A DNA stretch of 11,808 nucleotides. Origin: Gallionella sp. (GTDB lineage: Bacteria > Pseudomonadota > Gammaproteobacteria > Burkholderiales > Gallionellaceae). This document shows positions 5,396 through 11,808 of the stretch, in pieces (position 1 is the first letter of the stretch; every line of letters begins with the position of its first letter). The stretch lies in assembly GCA_017880945.1 (NCBI GenBank), contig JADGRM010000042.1, positions 1 to 11,808 of the forward strand, in the 5' to 3' direction. Made by a program: the position numbers and the translations under genes. The notes beneath the pieces are model-generated. The model was not told where the DNA came from, did not search any database, and saw nothing but the letters and a program-made list of their open reading frames with translations.

Positions 5396-7195
5396 TCAAA
5401 CGTCGAATTGCAAGCGCGCCAGCCGCGCGTAAAGCCCGCTCTGTTTGCGCAGATCTTCCGGGGTTCCGGTTTCGACGATGCGCCCGTGTTCCAGCACCAC
5501 GATGCGATGGGCTTTCTGCACGGTGGCCAGCCGGTGCGCGATGATCAGCGTGGTGCGGCCTTGCATCGCGGCGTTCAGGCCTTCCTGCACCAGGATTTCG
5601 GATTCCGCGTCCAGCGCGCTGGTCGCTTCGTCCAGCAGCAACAGCGGGGCGTTCTTCAGGATCGCGCGCGCGATCGCGATGCGCTGGCGTTGCCCGCCGG
5701 ACAAGCGTGTGCCGCGCTCGCCCAAAAATGTTTGATATCCATCCGGCAGGCGGGCGATGAATTCGTCCACCAGCGCTGCTCTGGCGGCGGCCATTACCTC
5801 TGCGTCGCTGGCAGCGGGGCGCCCGTAGCGGATATTCTCCAGCGCATTGGCCGAGAAGATCACCGGGTCTTGCGGCACGATCGCGATCTTGTCGCGCAGA
5901 TCGTGCAAAGACAACTGGCGGATATCCCGCCCGTTGAGGCGGATGACGCCATCCGTCACATCGTAAAACCGCAACAGTAACTGGAACAGCGTGGTCTTGC
6001 CCGCACCGGAAGGACCGACCAGCGCGACGCTTTCACCGGGCGCGATGTCCAGCGTGATGTCGTCCAGCGCGGCGGTCTGCAAACGCGACGGGTAGCGGAA
6101 GCTGACCTGCTCGAAGCGGATCGCCGCCTGTTCGGGCTGCGGCAGCGTTTGCGGTGCGGCCACTTCGGCGATATTGGATTCGGCATGCAGCAGTTCCAGC
6201 AGGCGCTCGGTGGCTCCCGCCGCGCGCATCACATCGCCCCACACTTCCGCCATCGTGCCCACGCCGCCCGCCACCAGCGCCGCGTAGAGAATGAACGAGG
6301 CGAGCTGGCCGCCGGTCATGCTGCCTTCATGCACCTGGTTCGCGCCTACCCACAACACAAAGATGATGGTGCCCATCACTGCGGTGATGATCAGCGCGGT
6401 CAAAGCGGCACGCACGCGGGTGCGCCGGATCGCGGTGACAAAACTCCGTTCCGCGCTGTCGGCGAAACGTTGTGTTTCACGCGGCTCCTGCGTGTAGGCT
6501 TGCACCGTCGGCACGGCGTTGAGTATCTCGCCGGCCAGCGCCGAGGCATCGGCGATCTTGTCCTGCGATTCGCGCGAGAGTTTTTTCACTTTGCGGCCGA
6601 TCACAAAAATGGGCAGCGCAAGCAATGCCATCAAGCCGAGATTCAGCGAGAACAGATAAAAACTGGTGACCGCCAGCATGATCATGCCGCCGATGAACTG
6701 GAACAGGCTGCGCAAGCCCATCGAGATCGAGCTGCCGACCACGGTCTGGATCAGCGTGGTGTCGCCGGTCAACCTGGAGAGCACTTCGCCGGTCTGCAGC
6801 GTCTCGAAGAATTGCGGCGATTGCTTCAGCACCCGTGCATACACCGCGCTGCGCAAATCCGCCGTCACCCGTTCGCCCACCCAGGTCACGGTGTAATAGC
6901 GCGCCGACACGGCCAGCGCCCACAAGCTCGCCAACCCGAACAGCGCGGCGAAGTGGCCGTCCAGACTCTGTGTACCCAGCAGTACACCACGGGTGTTTTC
7001 GCGCTGCCCGAAACCGAGGTCGATCAGGTCGCGAAACGCCAAAGGCAACAACAGCACCGTGCCGGAAGCGAGGATCAACAACACGAAAGCCAGCGCGATC
7101 CTGCCGCGATAGGGGCGCAGGAAGGGCAGCAAGTCCCGCAACGAAGACAGTTGTTTTGTTGCGGCAACAGCTAGAGTCGGGTTGGCGGTGTTCAT
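5396..7195 (-). CDS. ABCB-type ABC exporter (fused membrane and ATPase domains)
   Basis: A 599-aa half-transporter that would act as a homodimer in the inner membrane. The membrane domain (about residues 25-330) has about six hydrophobic helices, including AFVLLILASGTVLLLPL near 36-52 and IGGMIMLAVTSFYLF near 168-182. The ATPase domain from about 358 shows Walker A GPSGAGKT (394-401), the Q-loop Gln442, signature LSGGQ (498-502), Walker B LLLLDE (518-523), D-loop SALD (526-529) and switch His554. All catalytic residues are intact. It belongs to the MsbA/LmrA-like exporter class. The cargo could be a lipid, peptide or drug and cannot be told from the sequence. The start lies 21 bp after the stop of the kinase gene, suggesting one transcript. 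Its ribosome binding site is weak, so translation may depend on that coupling. Confidence 0.95.
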   Translation of the reverse strand: MNTANPTLAVAATKQLSSLRDLLPFLRPYRGRIALAFVLLILASGTVLLLPLAFRDLIDLGFGQRENTRGVLLGTQSLDGHFAALFGLASLWALAVSARYYTVTWVGERVTADLRSAVYARVLKQSPQFFETLQTGEVLSRLTGDTTLIQTVVGSSISMGLRSLFQFIGGMIMLAVTSFYLFSLNLGLMALLALPIFVIGRKVKKLSRESQDKIADASALAGEILNAVPTVQAYTQEPRETQRFADSAERSFVTAIRRTRVRAALTALIITAVMGTIIFVLWVGANQVHEGSMTGGQLASFILYAALVAGGVGTMAEVWGDVMRAAGATERLLELLHAESNIAEVAAPQTLPQPEQAAIRFEQVSFRYPSRLQTAALDDITLDIAPGESVALVGPSGAGKTTLFQLLLRFYDVTDGVIRLNGRDIRQLSLHDLRDKIAIVPQDPVIFSANALENIRYGRPAASDAEVMAAARAALVDEFIARLPDGYQTFLGERGTRLSGGQRQRIAIARAILKNAPLLLLDEATSALDAESEILVQEGLNAAMQGRTTLIIAHRLATVQKAHRIVVLEHGRIVETGTPEDLRKQSGLYARLARLQFDV

Positions 7196-7216
7196 CTGTT
7201 TGGCAGTTGCGGTGAT

Positions 7217-8071
7217 TTATTTTTTTCCCATTTGCTGCCGGTACAGTTGCCGCGCCTCTTCTTCCTTGAGCGTGTCGTTGATCTCGCGCATCACGCTGAC
7301 CAGATCGGCCGGTTTCTCGTTGCGCTCGAAGCGCCCGGTCAGCGGGCTTTCCGGGTGGAGCTTGCCGCTCTGATAGAGCGACCATATCTCGATGCCATAG
7401 TCGGTGGCCAGCAACTCGGGCGCGAATTGTCCGAAGTAATTGGCCAGGTTGGTGACATCGCGCTCGAGCATGCTGAAGGCGTTGTTGTTGCCCGCAGCGT
7501 CGACGGCCTGGGGCAGGTCGATGATGACCGGCCCATCGCTGCCGACCAGCACGTTGTATTCGGACAGGTCGCCGTGAACGATACCGGCGCAGAGCATGCG
7601 CACGACTTGTGTGATCAGGAAGCGGTGGTACTCGCGGGCCAGCTCGGGCGTGAGCACCAGGTCGTTGAGCCGCGGTGCGGCTGAGCCGTCGGCGTCGGTC
7701 ACCAGTTCCATCAGCAACACGCCCTCGAGAAAATTATATGGCGTGGGCACACGCACGCCGGCCGCAGCCAGCCGGTACAAGGCATCCACCTCGGCGCTTT
7801 GCCAGGCTTCTTCCTGCGCCTTGCGGCCATATTTGGTGCCCTTCTCGATCGCGCGGGCGCGGCGGCTGTTCTTGACCTTGCGGCCTTCGGTGTAATCCAC
7901 GCTCTGGCGAAAGCTGCGCTGGTCGGCCTCTTTGTAAACCTTCGCACAGCGGATCTCGTCGCCGCAGCGGACCACGTAGACCTTGGCCTCCTTGCCGCTC
8001 ATGAGTTGACGCATGACCTCGTCGACGAGGCCGTCCTGGATCAGCGGTTCGATTCTTTTGGGTGTCTTCAT
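7217..8071 (-). CDS. RIO-type (RIO1-like) serine protein kinase
   Basis: A 284-aa protein of the bacterial RIO kinase group. Visible landmarks are the nucleotide loop SGKEAKVYVV (25-34), the phosphate-anchoring Lys44 in CAKVYK, and the RIO-specific flexible region rich in Arg/Lys (about 60-85). The catalytic loop IVHGDLSEYNVL supplies catalytic Asp168 and Asn173, and the metal-binding segment VIIDLPQAVD supplies Asp185. All residues needed for ATP hydrolysis or phosphotransfer are present. RIO1 acts in ribosome maturation in eukaryotes and archaea, but the bacterial members have no settled role. The gene appears to be first in a two-gene unit with the ABC exporter. The start at 8071 places the nucleotide loop at residue 25; its ribosome binding site is poor. 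Confidence 0.92.
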   Translation of the reverse strand: MKTPKRIEPLIQDGLVDEVMRQLMSGKEAKVYVVRCGDEIRCAKVYKEADQRSFRQSVDYTEGRKVKNSRRARAIEKGTKYGRKAQEEAWQSAEVDALYRLAAAGVRVPTPYNFLEGVLLMELVTDADGSAAPRLNDLVLTPELAREYHRFLITQVVRMLCAGIVHGDLSEYNVLVGSDGPVIIDLPQAVDAAGNNNAFSMLERDVTNLANYFGQFAPELLATDYGIEIWSLYQSGKLHPESPLTGRFERNEKPADLVSVMREINDTLKEEEARQLYRQQMGKK

Positions 8072-8199
8072 GGGTATATGGATATGCTTTGCTACATGAT
8101 ACCTCGAGTTGGCGGGAGGTCGAACTCGTATAAAAAAGTTTCACTTTTCCCCGTGACGGATTATCATCTGCGCGCGTTGTGCCTTCCCGTAACCGGGGT

Positions 8200-8452
8200 T
8201 GGGTCAGCGGCAGTGACTCGCTTTAAATGCACCACATCAGTTACCGCATATTTCACATGTCGTCACTACAAGGAGAATGATCATGGCCAAAGGACAACAG
8301 CGTAAAAACAAAGAAACAAAGAAACCCAAGAAACAACCACCGCCTGCCGCGATTAGCCGCGCAATCTAAGCGTTCGGCGTAGGTTGGGTTAGCGGCTTTG
8401 ATGAGACCCCTGGCCACTCCGCTAACCCGCCGACAGACGGTGGGTAAGCGGC
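8200..8452. repeat. Degenerate TGGGTNAGCGGC repeats, partly as a hairpin
   Basis: The 12-mer TGGGTNAGCGGC occurs at 8200-8211 (N=C), 8385-8396 (T) and 8441-8452 (A), flanking the 28-aa gene. Between the last two, CCGCTAACCC (8419-8428) is the exact reverse complement of GGGTTAGCGG (8386-8395), giving a 10-bp stem with a 23-nt loop. The motif recalls the dispersed GTAGGTTGGGTTAGCG repeat I know from many proteobacterial genomes. These copies look worn. Confidence 0.55.
8283..8369 (+). CDS. 28-aa lysine-rich small protein
   Basis: The ATG at 8283 follows AAGGAG at 7 nt spacing, and TAA is at 8367-8369. The peptide begins MAKGQQRKNKETKKPKKQ and continues with a PPPAAISRAI tail, so it is very basic in its first 18 residues and then proline/alanine-rich. 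The MAKGQ-x-R-x-N-x-E-x-KKPKK opening matches a short conserved proteobacterial protein I recognise from other genomes without a known function. The charge suggests nucleic-acid or ribosome contact, which is speculation. The strong ribosome binding site and the recognisable N-terminus make it a credible gene despite its length. Confidence 0.7.
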   Translation: MAKGQQRKNKETKKPKKQPPPAAISRAI

Positions 8453-8488
8453 TGGCCTATATCGCATGACTCAACCTGCATAACTATC

Positions 8489-8857
8489 ATGCCCAAACAT
8501 ACCACTCCTGACCACGCCCGGCTCGACCGCGTCGTTGCCGAGGCGCGCCAACACAGCAATGAGCGCGAGGCGACTTATCGCGAGCGTGCCCTCAAATTGT
8601 TTCCGTGGATCTGCGGGCGATGCGGCCGCGAGTTTGCCGGAGCGCGCCTGCGCGAATTGACGGTACACCACAAAGACCACAATCACGACAACAATCCACT
8701 GGATGGCAGCAACTGGGAGCTGCTGTGCCTGTATTGCCACGACAACGAGCACATGCGCCTGCTTGAAGAACAGTCCAGGCCGGGAAATCGCGACAACCAC
8801 TCATCCGCGGCGACCCATAATCCCTTCGCCGATCTGCAGGCGCTGCTGAAGAAGTGA
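8489..8857 (+). CDS. yajD: YajD-family HNH nuclease
   Basis: A 122-aa protein, close to E. coli YajD in length and layout. The core (about residues 40-90) contains the zinc-binding pairs C42-x2-C45 in CGRCGREF and C80-x2-C83 in ELLCLYCHDNEH, around the HNH motif ELTVHHKDHNHDNNPLDGSN (His60/His61). The C-terminus ends NPFADLQALLKK, which is also the YajD signature. HNH domains are metal-dependent nucleases. The cellular job of YajD is not established, and the stand-alone chromosomal context gives no sign of a restriction system. The ATG at 8489 has no clear ribosome binding site. The gene is convergent with the cyc2-like gene, with the latter's terminator in between. Confidence 0.92.
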   Translation: MPKHTTPDHARLDRVVAEARQHSNEREATYRERALKLFPWICGRCGREFAGARLRELTVHHKDHNHDNNPLDGSNWELLCLYCHDNEHMRLLEEQSRPGNRDNHSSAATHNPFADLQALLKK

Positions 8858-8863
8858 CAGGCG

Positions 8864-8892
8864 AAAAAACAGGGGAGCCAGAGCTCCCCTGT
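8864..8892 (-). terminator. Intrinsic terminator of the downstream cyc2-like gene
   Basis: A perfect 10-bp stem ACAGGGGAGC (8869-8878) / GCTCCCCTGT (8883-8892) with a 4-nt loop is followed on the minus strand by six T (8864-8869). It lies 26 bp past the stop at 8918. On the plus strand the hairpin has no T-tract, so it serves mainly the leftward cyc2-like gene, though it may also stabilise the yajD 3' end. Confidence 0.88.
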
Positions 8893-8917
8893 AGACAACA
8901 CCAATCTAAACTACAAA

Positions 8918-10213
8918 TTAGAACAGCGTGAACACGTTGATCGTGGTGGTCTTGCTGCCATTTGCATCAGTGTTGGTCTGATTCCAGTAACTGCCGCTGT
9001 TTGCTGTGTAGGTAAAAGATGCCATCATGTTCTGTGCCACCTTGTATGTCACGGTCAGCATGATCGCATTGTCGGTTGCGTTGGAACCAGTACCGTCATC
9101 CACGCCGCTGTTGCCTCGGCGTATGGCCGCCCCTATCGTAGCTACATCGGGCAGCACACCCAATTCAGCGGCAATGTTGAATGAACTGCGGGTCAGCGTG
9201 CCGCCCAGGTTATAGACATTAGCAACGGCGGCATCATAGGGTGCCCTTGCATAGGTGACGTAGATACCGGTTGGCATGTTGCCCAATGTGCCTTGCATCT
9301 GGCCATCGATTGCAGTTGCTTTAGTAACTACTTGTGCTTTTGCTGCGCTACTGTAGGAACTTCCGCCCCAGTTCTGAACACCCACACCAGTATCCCAACC
9401 GGCCAAATTAAATATGGCCGCTACGCGCGCGTAGGTTGAACCAAAATTTGAAACTGTTCCAGCAACTGCATTTCCCGGAATGGTCTGGTTAAACTTGGTC
9501 AGGTTGACGAAATAACCGGGGTTGTTTATCACAAAAGCCATACCCGTCGCACCGCCACCGGTACCGATGTATTGTTGCGCCGATATGGCATTGGTGTGTG
9601 CGTTGTTCATGCCGCCCACCGGGCTCATCTGGTGCACGGCATTGGCACCTGTGTTCAGCACTTCAAAACCATAGGATGCGCCCTGAGCATCCGCGGTGAA
9701 CGGAACAATTCCGGCACGGGTACCGTCAGCAACCTCGAACAGGACGGGCAACTTGGCGGAGCCCGTTGCAGCCGGACCCGTGACGCCAAGTTCAGCCAGA
9801 AAACCGGCGTTGTCGCTCACGCGACCACCATAGAACAAGGACAGTTCGCCACCGTTGGCCGGCACATAAAACTGGCCATTGCCCGGGTTCAGTGTACCAA
9901 TTGACGGAACGCCGGGGGCCTGATTGGTTTTCTCGTAGCCAAAGGTAGTCAGCACCGCCATGTTCAGCGTATCGGGAATGGACAGGTGCTCGCCTTCCAC
10001 TTTTCCCTGTGTGCCCATCATAGTGTAAGCACCAGACTTGAATGAACGACCGAAGGCGGTCAGCAACGGAAAGTGCTGAAAGTGGCACGCCGCACACGCC
10101 ATACCGGTTTGACGGGCGAACGCCGGCAACGCCGAAGCTTCTGACGCGAACGTCACAGCAGCGACTACACTTGCCAGCAACAAAACGATTTTATTCAAGG
10201 TGATTTTATTCAT
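8918..10213 (-). CDS. cyc2: Cyc2-like fused monohaem cytochrome-porin, copy A
   Basis: A 431-aa exported protein. Residues 1-28 form a signal peptide (MNKITLNKIVLLLASVVAAV..., cleavage likely at ASA-LP). The mature N-terminus carries PAFARQTGMACAACH with the haem motif C40-A-A-C-H44, then FQHFPLLTAFGRSFKSGAY. This is the hallmark of Cyc2, in which a small cytochrome plugs or caps a single-chain outer-membrane barrel of about 16 strands. The remaining 360 residues are Gly/Ala/Asn/Thr-rich with alternating strands and end in Phe (NVFTLF), as barrel proteins do. Characterised Cyc2 proteins oxidise Fe(II) at the cell surface and pass electrons inward. That function is inferred here. The ATG at 10213 follows GGGAG. 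The gene has its own terminator and is separated from the paralogue upstream by another one. Confidence 0.85.
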   Translation of the reverse strand: MNKITLNKIVLLLASVVAAVTFASEASALPAFARQTGMACAACHFQHFPLLTAFGRSFKSGAYTMMGTQGKVEGEHLSIPDTLNMAVLTTFGYEKTNQAPGVPSIGTLNPGNGQFYVPANGGELSLFYGGRVSDNAGFLAELGVTGPAATGSAKLPVLFEVADGTRAGIVPFTADAQGASYGFEVLNTGANAVHQMSPVGGMNNAHTNAISAQQYIGTGGGATGMAFVINNPGYFVNLTKFNQTIPGNAVAGTVSNFGSTYARVAAIFNLAGWDTGVGVQNWGGSSYSSAAKAQVVTKATAIDGQMQGTLGNMPTGIYVTYARAPYDAAVANVYNLGGTLTRSSFNIAAELGVLPDVATIGAAIRRGNSGVDDGTGSNATDNAIMLTVTYKVAQNMMASFTYTANSGSYWNQTNTDANGSKTTTINVFTLF

Positions 10214-10349
10214 GCCTCTCCCATATTTACGTTAAAAAATACAATCGATATGCTTTGTATACCCATTCAACTACACTGCGTCGTTCTGTGCAAGTATCGC
10301 GCTTTGCAGTTATCGTGTTCACCCCGATGCGCGCTGCCAAGCACCCAAT

Positions 10350-10383
10350 AAAAAACCCGCCGCCCTTTGCAGGGAGACGGGTT
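10350..10383 (-). terminator. Intrinsic terminator between the two cyc2-like genes
   Basis: On the minus strand AACCCG (10378-10383) pairs with CGGGTT (10354-10359), with an inner CCCT/AGGG stem closing a GCAA tetraloop. This runs into six T (10350-10355). It lies 38 bp beyond the stop of copy B, so most copy B transcripts should end before copy A. Confidence 0.85.
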
Positions 10384-10390
10384 GAGTTTT

Positions 10391-10404
10391 GCCGGTTAAC
10401 CGGC
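10391..10404. repeat. Perfect 14-bp palindrome after the copy B stop codon
   Basis: GCCGGTTAACCGGC is fully self-complementary and lies 17 bp past the stop at 10422, just ahead of the terminator. It could be a second 3' hairpin or a protein-binding site. Nothing else identifies it. Confidence 0.5.
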
Positions 10405-10421
10405 AGGTGATGCTTATATGC

Positions 10422-11786
10422 TTAGAATCCCATCCACAGGTTCAGAACGGTCAGCTGATCGCCAGTGACTGGCAATGCCGTATTCGCAACGTCTTTGCTG
10501 TACAGATCGCCGCTGTACTTGGAGTAGGTCAATTCGGCCCTGACGTTCAACGCGATGCTGTAAGTCGCACCGATCATGACTGCATTGTCGGACGCATTGG
10601 CCGAAACGCCATTATTAATGCCGGATTTTGCGTTACGATAACCCAATTGCACCGTGGTCTTCGGCAATACACCGAGCTCGGCACCCACGTTGAACGATTT
10701 TTTGGTATCCGTACCACCGTTGTTGAACACGTTAATCGGATCGTTACCGGTTGCATTCGGCGCTCTTGCATAGGATGCGATCAGCGTCAGCGGCATGCTG
10801 CCGACATCACCCAGCATCTGTGCATCGATCGCGGTTGCCTTGGTTCCGTAGACACCATCAGCTGTAAAACCTGCACCGGTGGGGTTGGTGAGTGTGATAT
10901 TGTTTACAGTGGTTCCAAGGAGTGGGGAGCCTGAAGCACCGCTCCAAACCTGGAAACCGACGCCCGTGTCCATACCGGCTATATCACCGAGCAAGGCTGC
11001 GCGCAAATAGTTGGATGTTGGAGAACTCGACCCTTGCCCAACCGGAAGAGCTGCACCTGCACCTACACCGCCGTTACCGAAGACGGAGTCGAGACTCCAC
11101 TTGGTGAAGTTGACGAAACCATAGTCGGTTGCCGCGACCAGAGCAACACCATATGCGCCCGTTGCCGTGCCGATATACTGTTGCGCGGAGATCGCATTCA
11201 TGTCCTGCTGGTTAAACGGATGCACGGTCGATGCACCGGTGCTCAGAAGTTCGAAGCCCTGTGCCGCGCCCAGACCGTCGGTGGTAAACGGCACCACCAG
11301 GGTCTTGAACGAGCCCCAGTCCTGTGCGAAAGGCATCTTGACCGAGGCCAGCGCTGCACCGTTGTTCATACCGACTTCACCCTCGAAACCGATGTTTTCG
11401 CCGACACGGCCGCCCATGAACAGGCTGTATTGCGTCATCGAAATCTGGCCGTTGTTGCTGTCCTTGGAAATTGCATCTAAATTGGTACGAGGACCGTTGG
11501 TCTTTGCGTATTGAAAGTTAGTGACGAACGCCAGGTTCAGCGTGGCGGGCATGGAAAGTCCATCGCCTTCGATTTTCTCTTGAGCACCCATCAACGTGAA
11601 ACCGCCTTCTTTGAACGCGCGGCCGAAGCTGTTCAATACCGGGAAGTGCTGATAATGGCAAGCGCTACAGGCCATGCCGACTTGACGGGCGAACGCTGGA
11701 ATCGCTTGGGCTTCTGACACGAACGTCACGGCAGCGATGACGCCTGCCAGGATGAAAATTATTTTATGCATGATGATCTTATTCAT
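10422..11786 (-). CDS. cyc2: Cyc2-like fused monohaem cytochrome-porin, copy B
   Basis: A 454-aa paralogue of the gene at 8918-10213; by my count 41 of the first 60 residues are identical. A signal peptide (residues 1-28, ending EAQA-IP) is followed by PAFARQVGMACSACH with the single haem motif C40-S-A-C-H44 and YQHFPVLNSFGRAFKEGG. The long barrel-like part ends LNLWMGF with a terminal Phe. It is 23 residues longer than copy A, the difference lying in barrel strands or loops such as the NITLTNPTGAGFTADGVYGT region. The start at 11786 is preceded by AGGGGA at short spacing, and its promoter lies beyond the window. As for copy A, outer-membrane Fe(II) oxidation is the likely but inferred role; other extracellular donors remain possible. 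Confidence 0.85.
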   Translation of the reverse strand: MNKIIMHKIIFILAGVIAAVTFVSEAQAIPAFARQVGMACSACHYQHFPVLNSFGRAFKEGGFTLMGAQEKIEGDGLSMPATLNLAFVTNFQYAKTNGPRTNLDAISKDSNNGQISMTQYSLFMGGRVGENIGFEGEVGMNNGAALASVKMPFAQDWGSFKTLVVPFTTDGLGAAQGFELLSTGASTVHPFNQQDMNAISAQQYIGTATGAYGVALVAATDYGFVNFTKWSLDSVFGNGGVGAGAALPVGQGSSSPTSNYLRAALLGDIAGMDTGVGFQVWSGASGSPLLGTTVNNITLTNPTGAGFTADGVYGTKATAIDAQMLGDVGSMPLTLIASYARAPNATGNDPINVFNNGGTDTKKSFNVGAELGVLPKTTVQLGYRNAKSGINNGVSANASDNAVMIGATYSIALNVRAELTYSKYSGDLYSKDVANTALPVTGDQLTVLNLWMGF

Positions 11787-11808
11787 GACTTCCCCTATTA
11801 TGTTGATA

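Noticed and set aside
5330..5980. 216-aa plus-strand open frame
   Set aside because: Most of it overlaps the exporter ATPase domain antisense, and it has no ribosome binding site or recognisable domain.
6149..7174. 341-aa open frame on the plus strand opposite the ABC exporter
   Set aside because: Its His/Arg/Gln-rich low-quality composition is typical of an antisense shadow of a GC-rich gene, and the opposite strand has an intact exporter with every catalytic motif.
8489..8857. HNH nuclease as part of a defence or phage module
   Set aside because: The sequence matches the stand-alone housekeeping YajD family, and no restriction, toxin or phage gene is adjacent.

Overview
The window looks like a chromosomal segment of a Gram-negative betaproteobacterium, most plausibly a neutrophilic iron oxidiser of the Gallionellaceae/Sideroxydans type. 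The main pointer is a tandem pair of Cyc2-like genes at the right end. Each encodes a signal peptide, one CxxCH haem motif inside a P-x-FARQ-x-G-M context, and a long barrel-like remainder ending in Phe. This is the architecture of the fused monohaem cytochrome-porin that takes electrons from Fe(II) at the outer membrane. The taxonomic call is inference from gene content, because no rRNA or other phylogenetic marker is present.

Layout. 1-830: the 3' part of an outer-membrane beta-barrel-type protein (+). 913-1643: two leftward genes, a small conserved protein resembling DUF5062 and Hsp15 (hslR). 1766-1930: a 54-aa two-helix membrane protein (+), divergent from them and with a recognisable promoter. 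2069-2290: a 73-aa hypothetical (-) with a strong ribosome binding site and a terminator. 2291-2878: a gene-poor, AT-rich stretch. 2879-3955: an Old Yellow Enzyme-type alkene reductase (+). 3983-4433: a non-coding stretch packed with secondary structure, containing short hairpins, a REP doublet with a perfect 23-bp inverted repeat, and a 141-bp MITE-like element with 21-bp terminal inverted repeats and TAAT direct repeats. 4440-5183: a periplasmic DsbA-like thioredoxin-fold protein (-). 5396-8071: a RIO-type kinase followed after 21 bp by a full-length ABCB-type exporter (-). 8283-8857: a 28-aa lysine-rich protein and a YajD-like HNH nuclease (+), separated by degenerate copies of a TGGGTNAGCGGC hairpin repeat. 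8864-11786: the two cyc2-like genes (-), each followed by its own intrinsic terminator.

The cyc2 pair is the only metabolic theme shared by adjacent genes. The rest is housekeeping (translation rescue, redox folding, export, kinase) interleaved with non-autonomous repeats. Three small genes (54, 28 and 86 aa) are identified here from their ribosome binding sites and composition. No RNA gene, CRISPR array, phage module or complete insertion sequence was seen.
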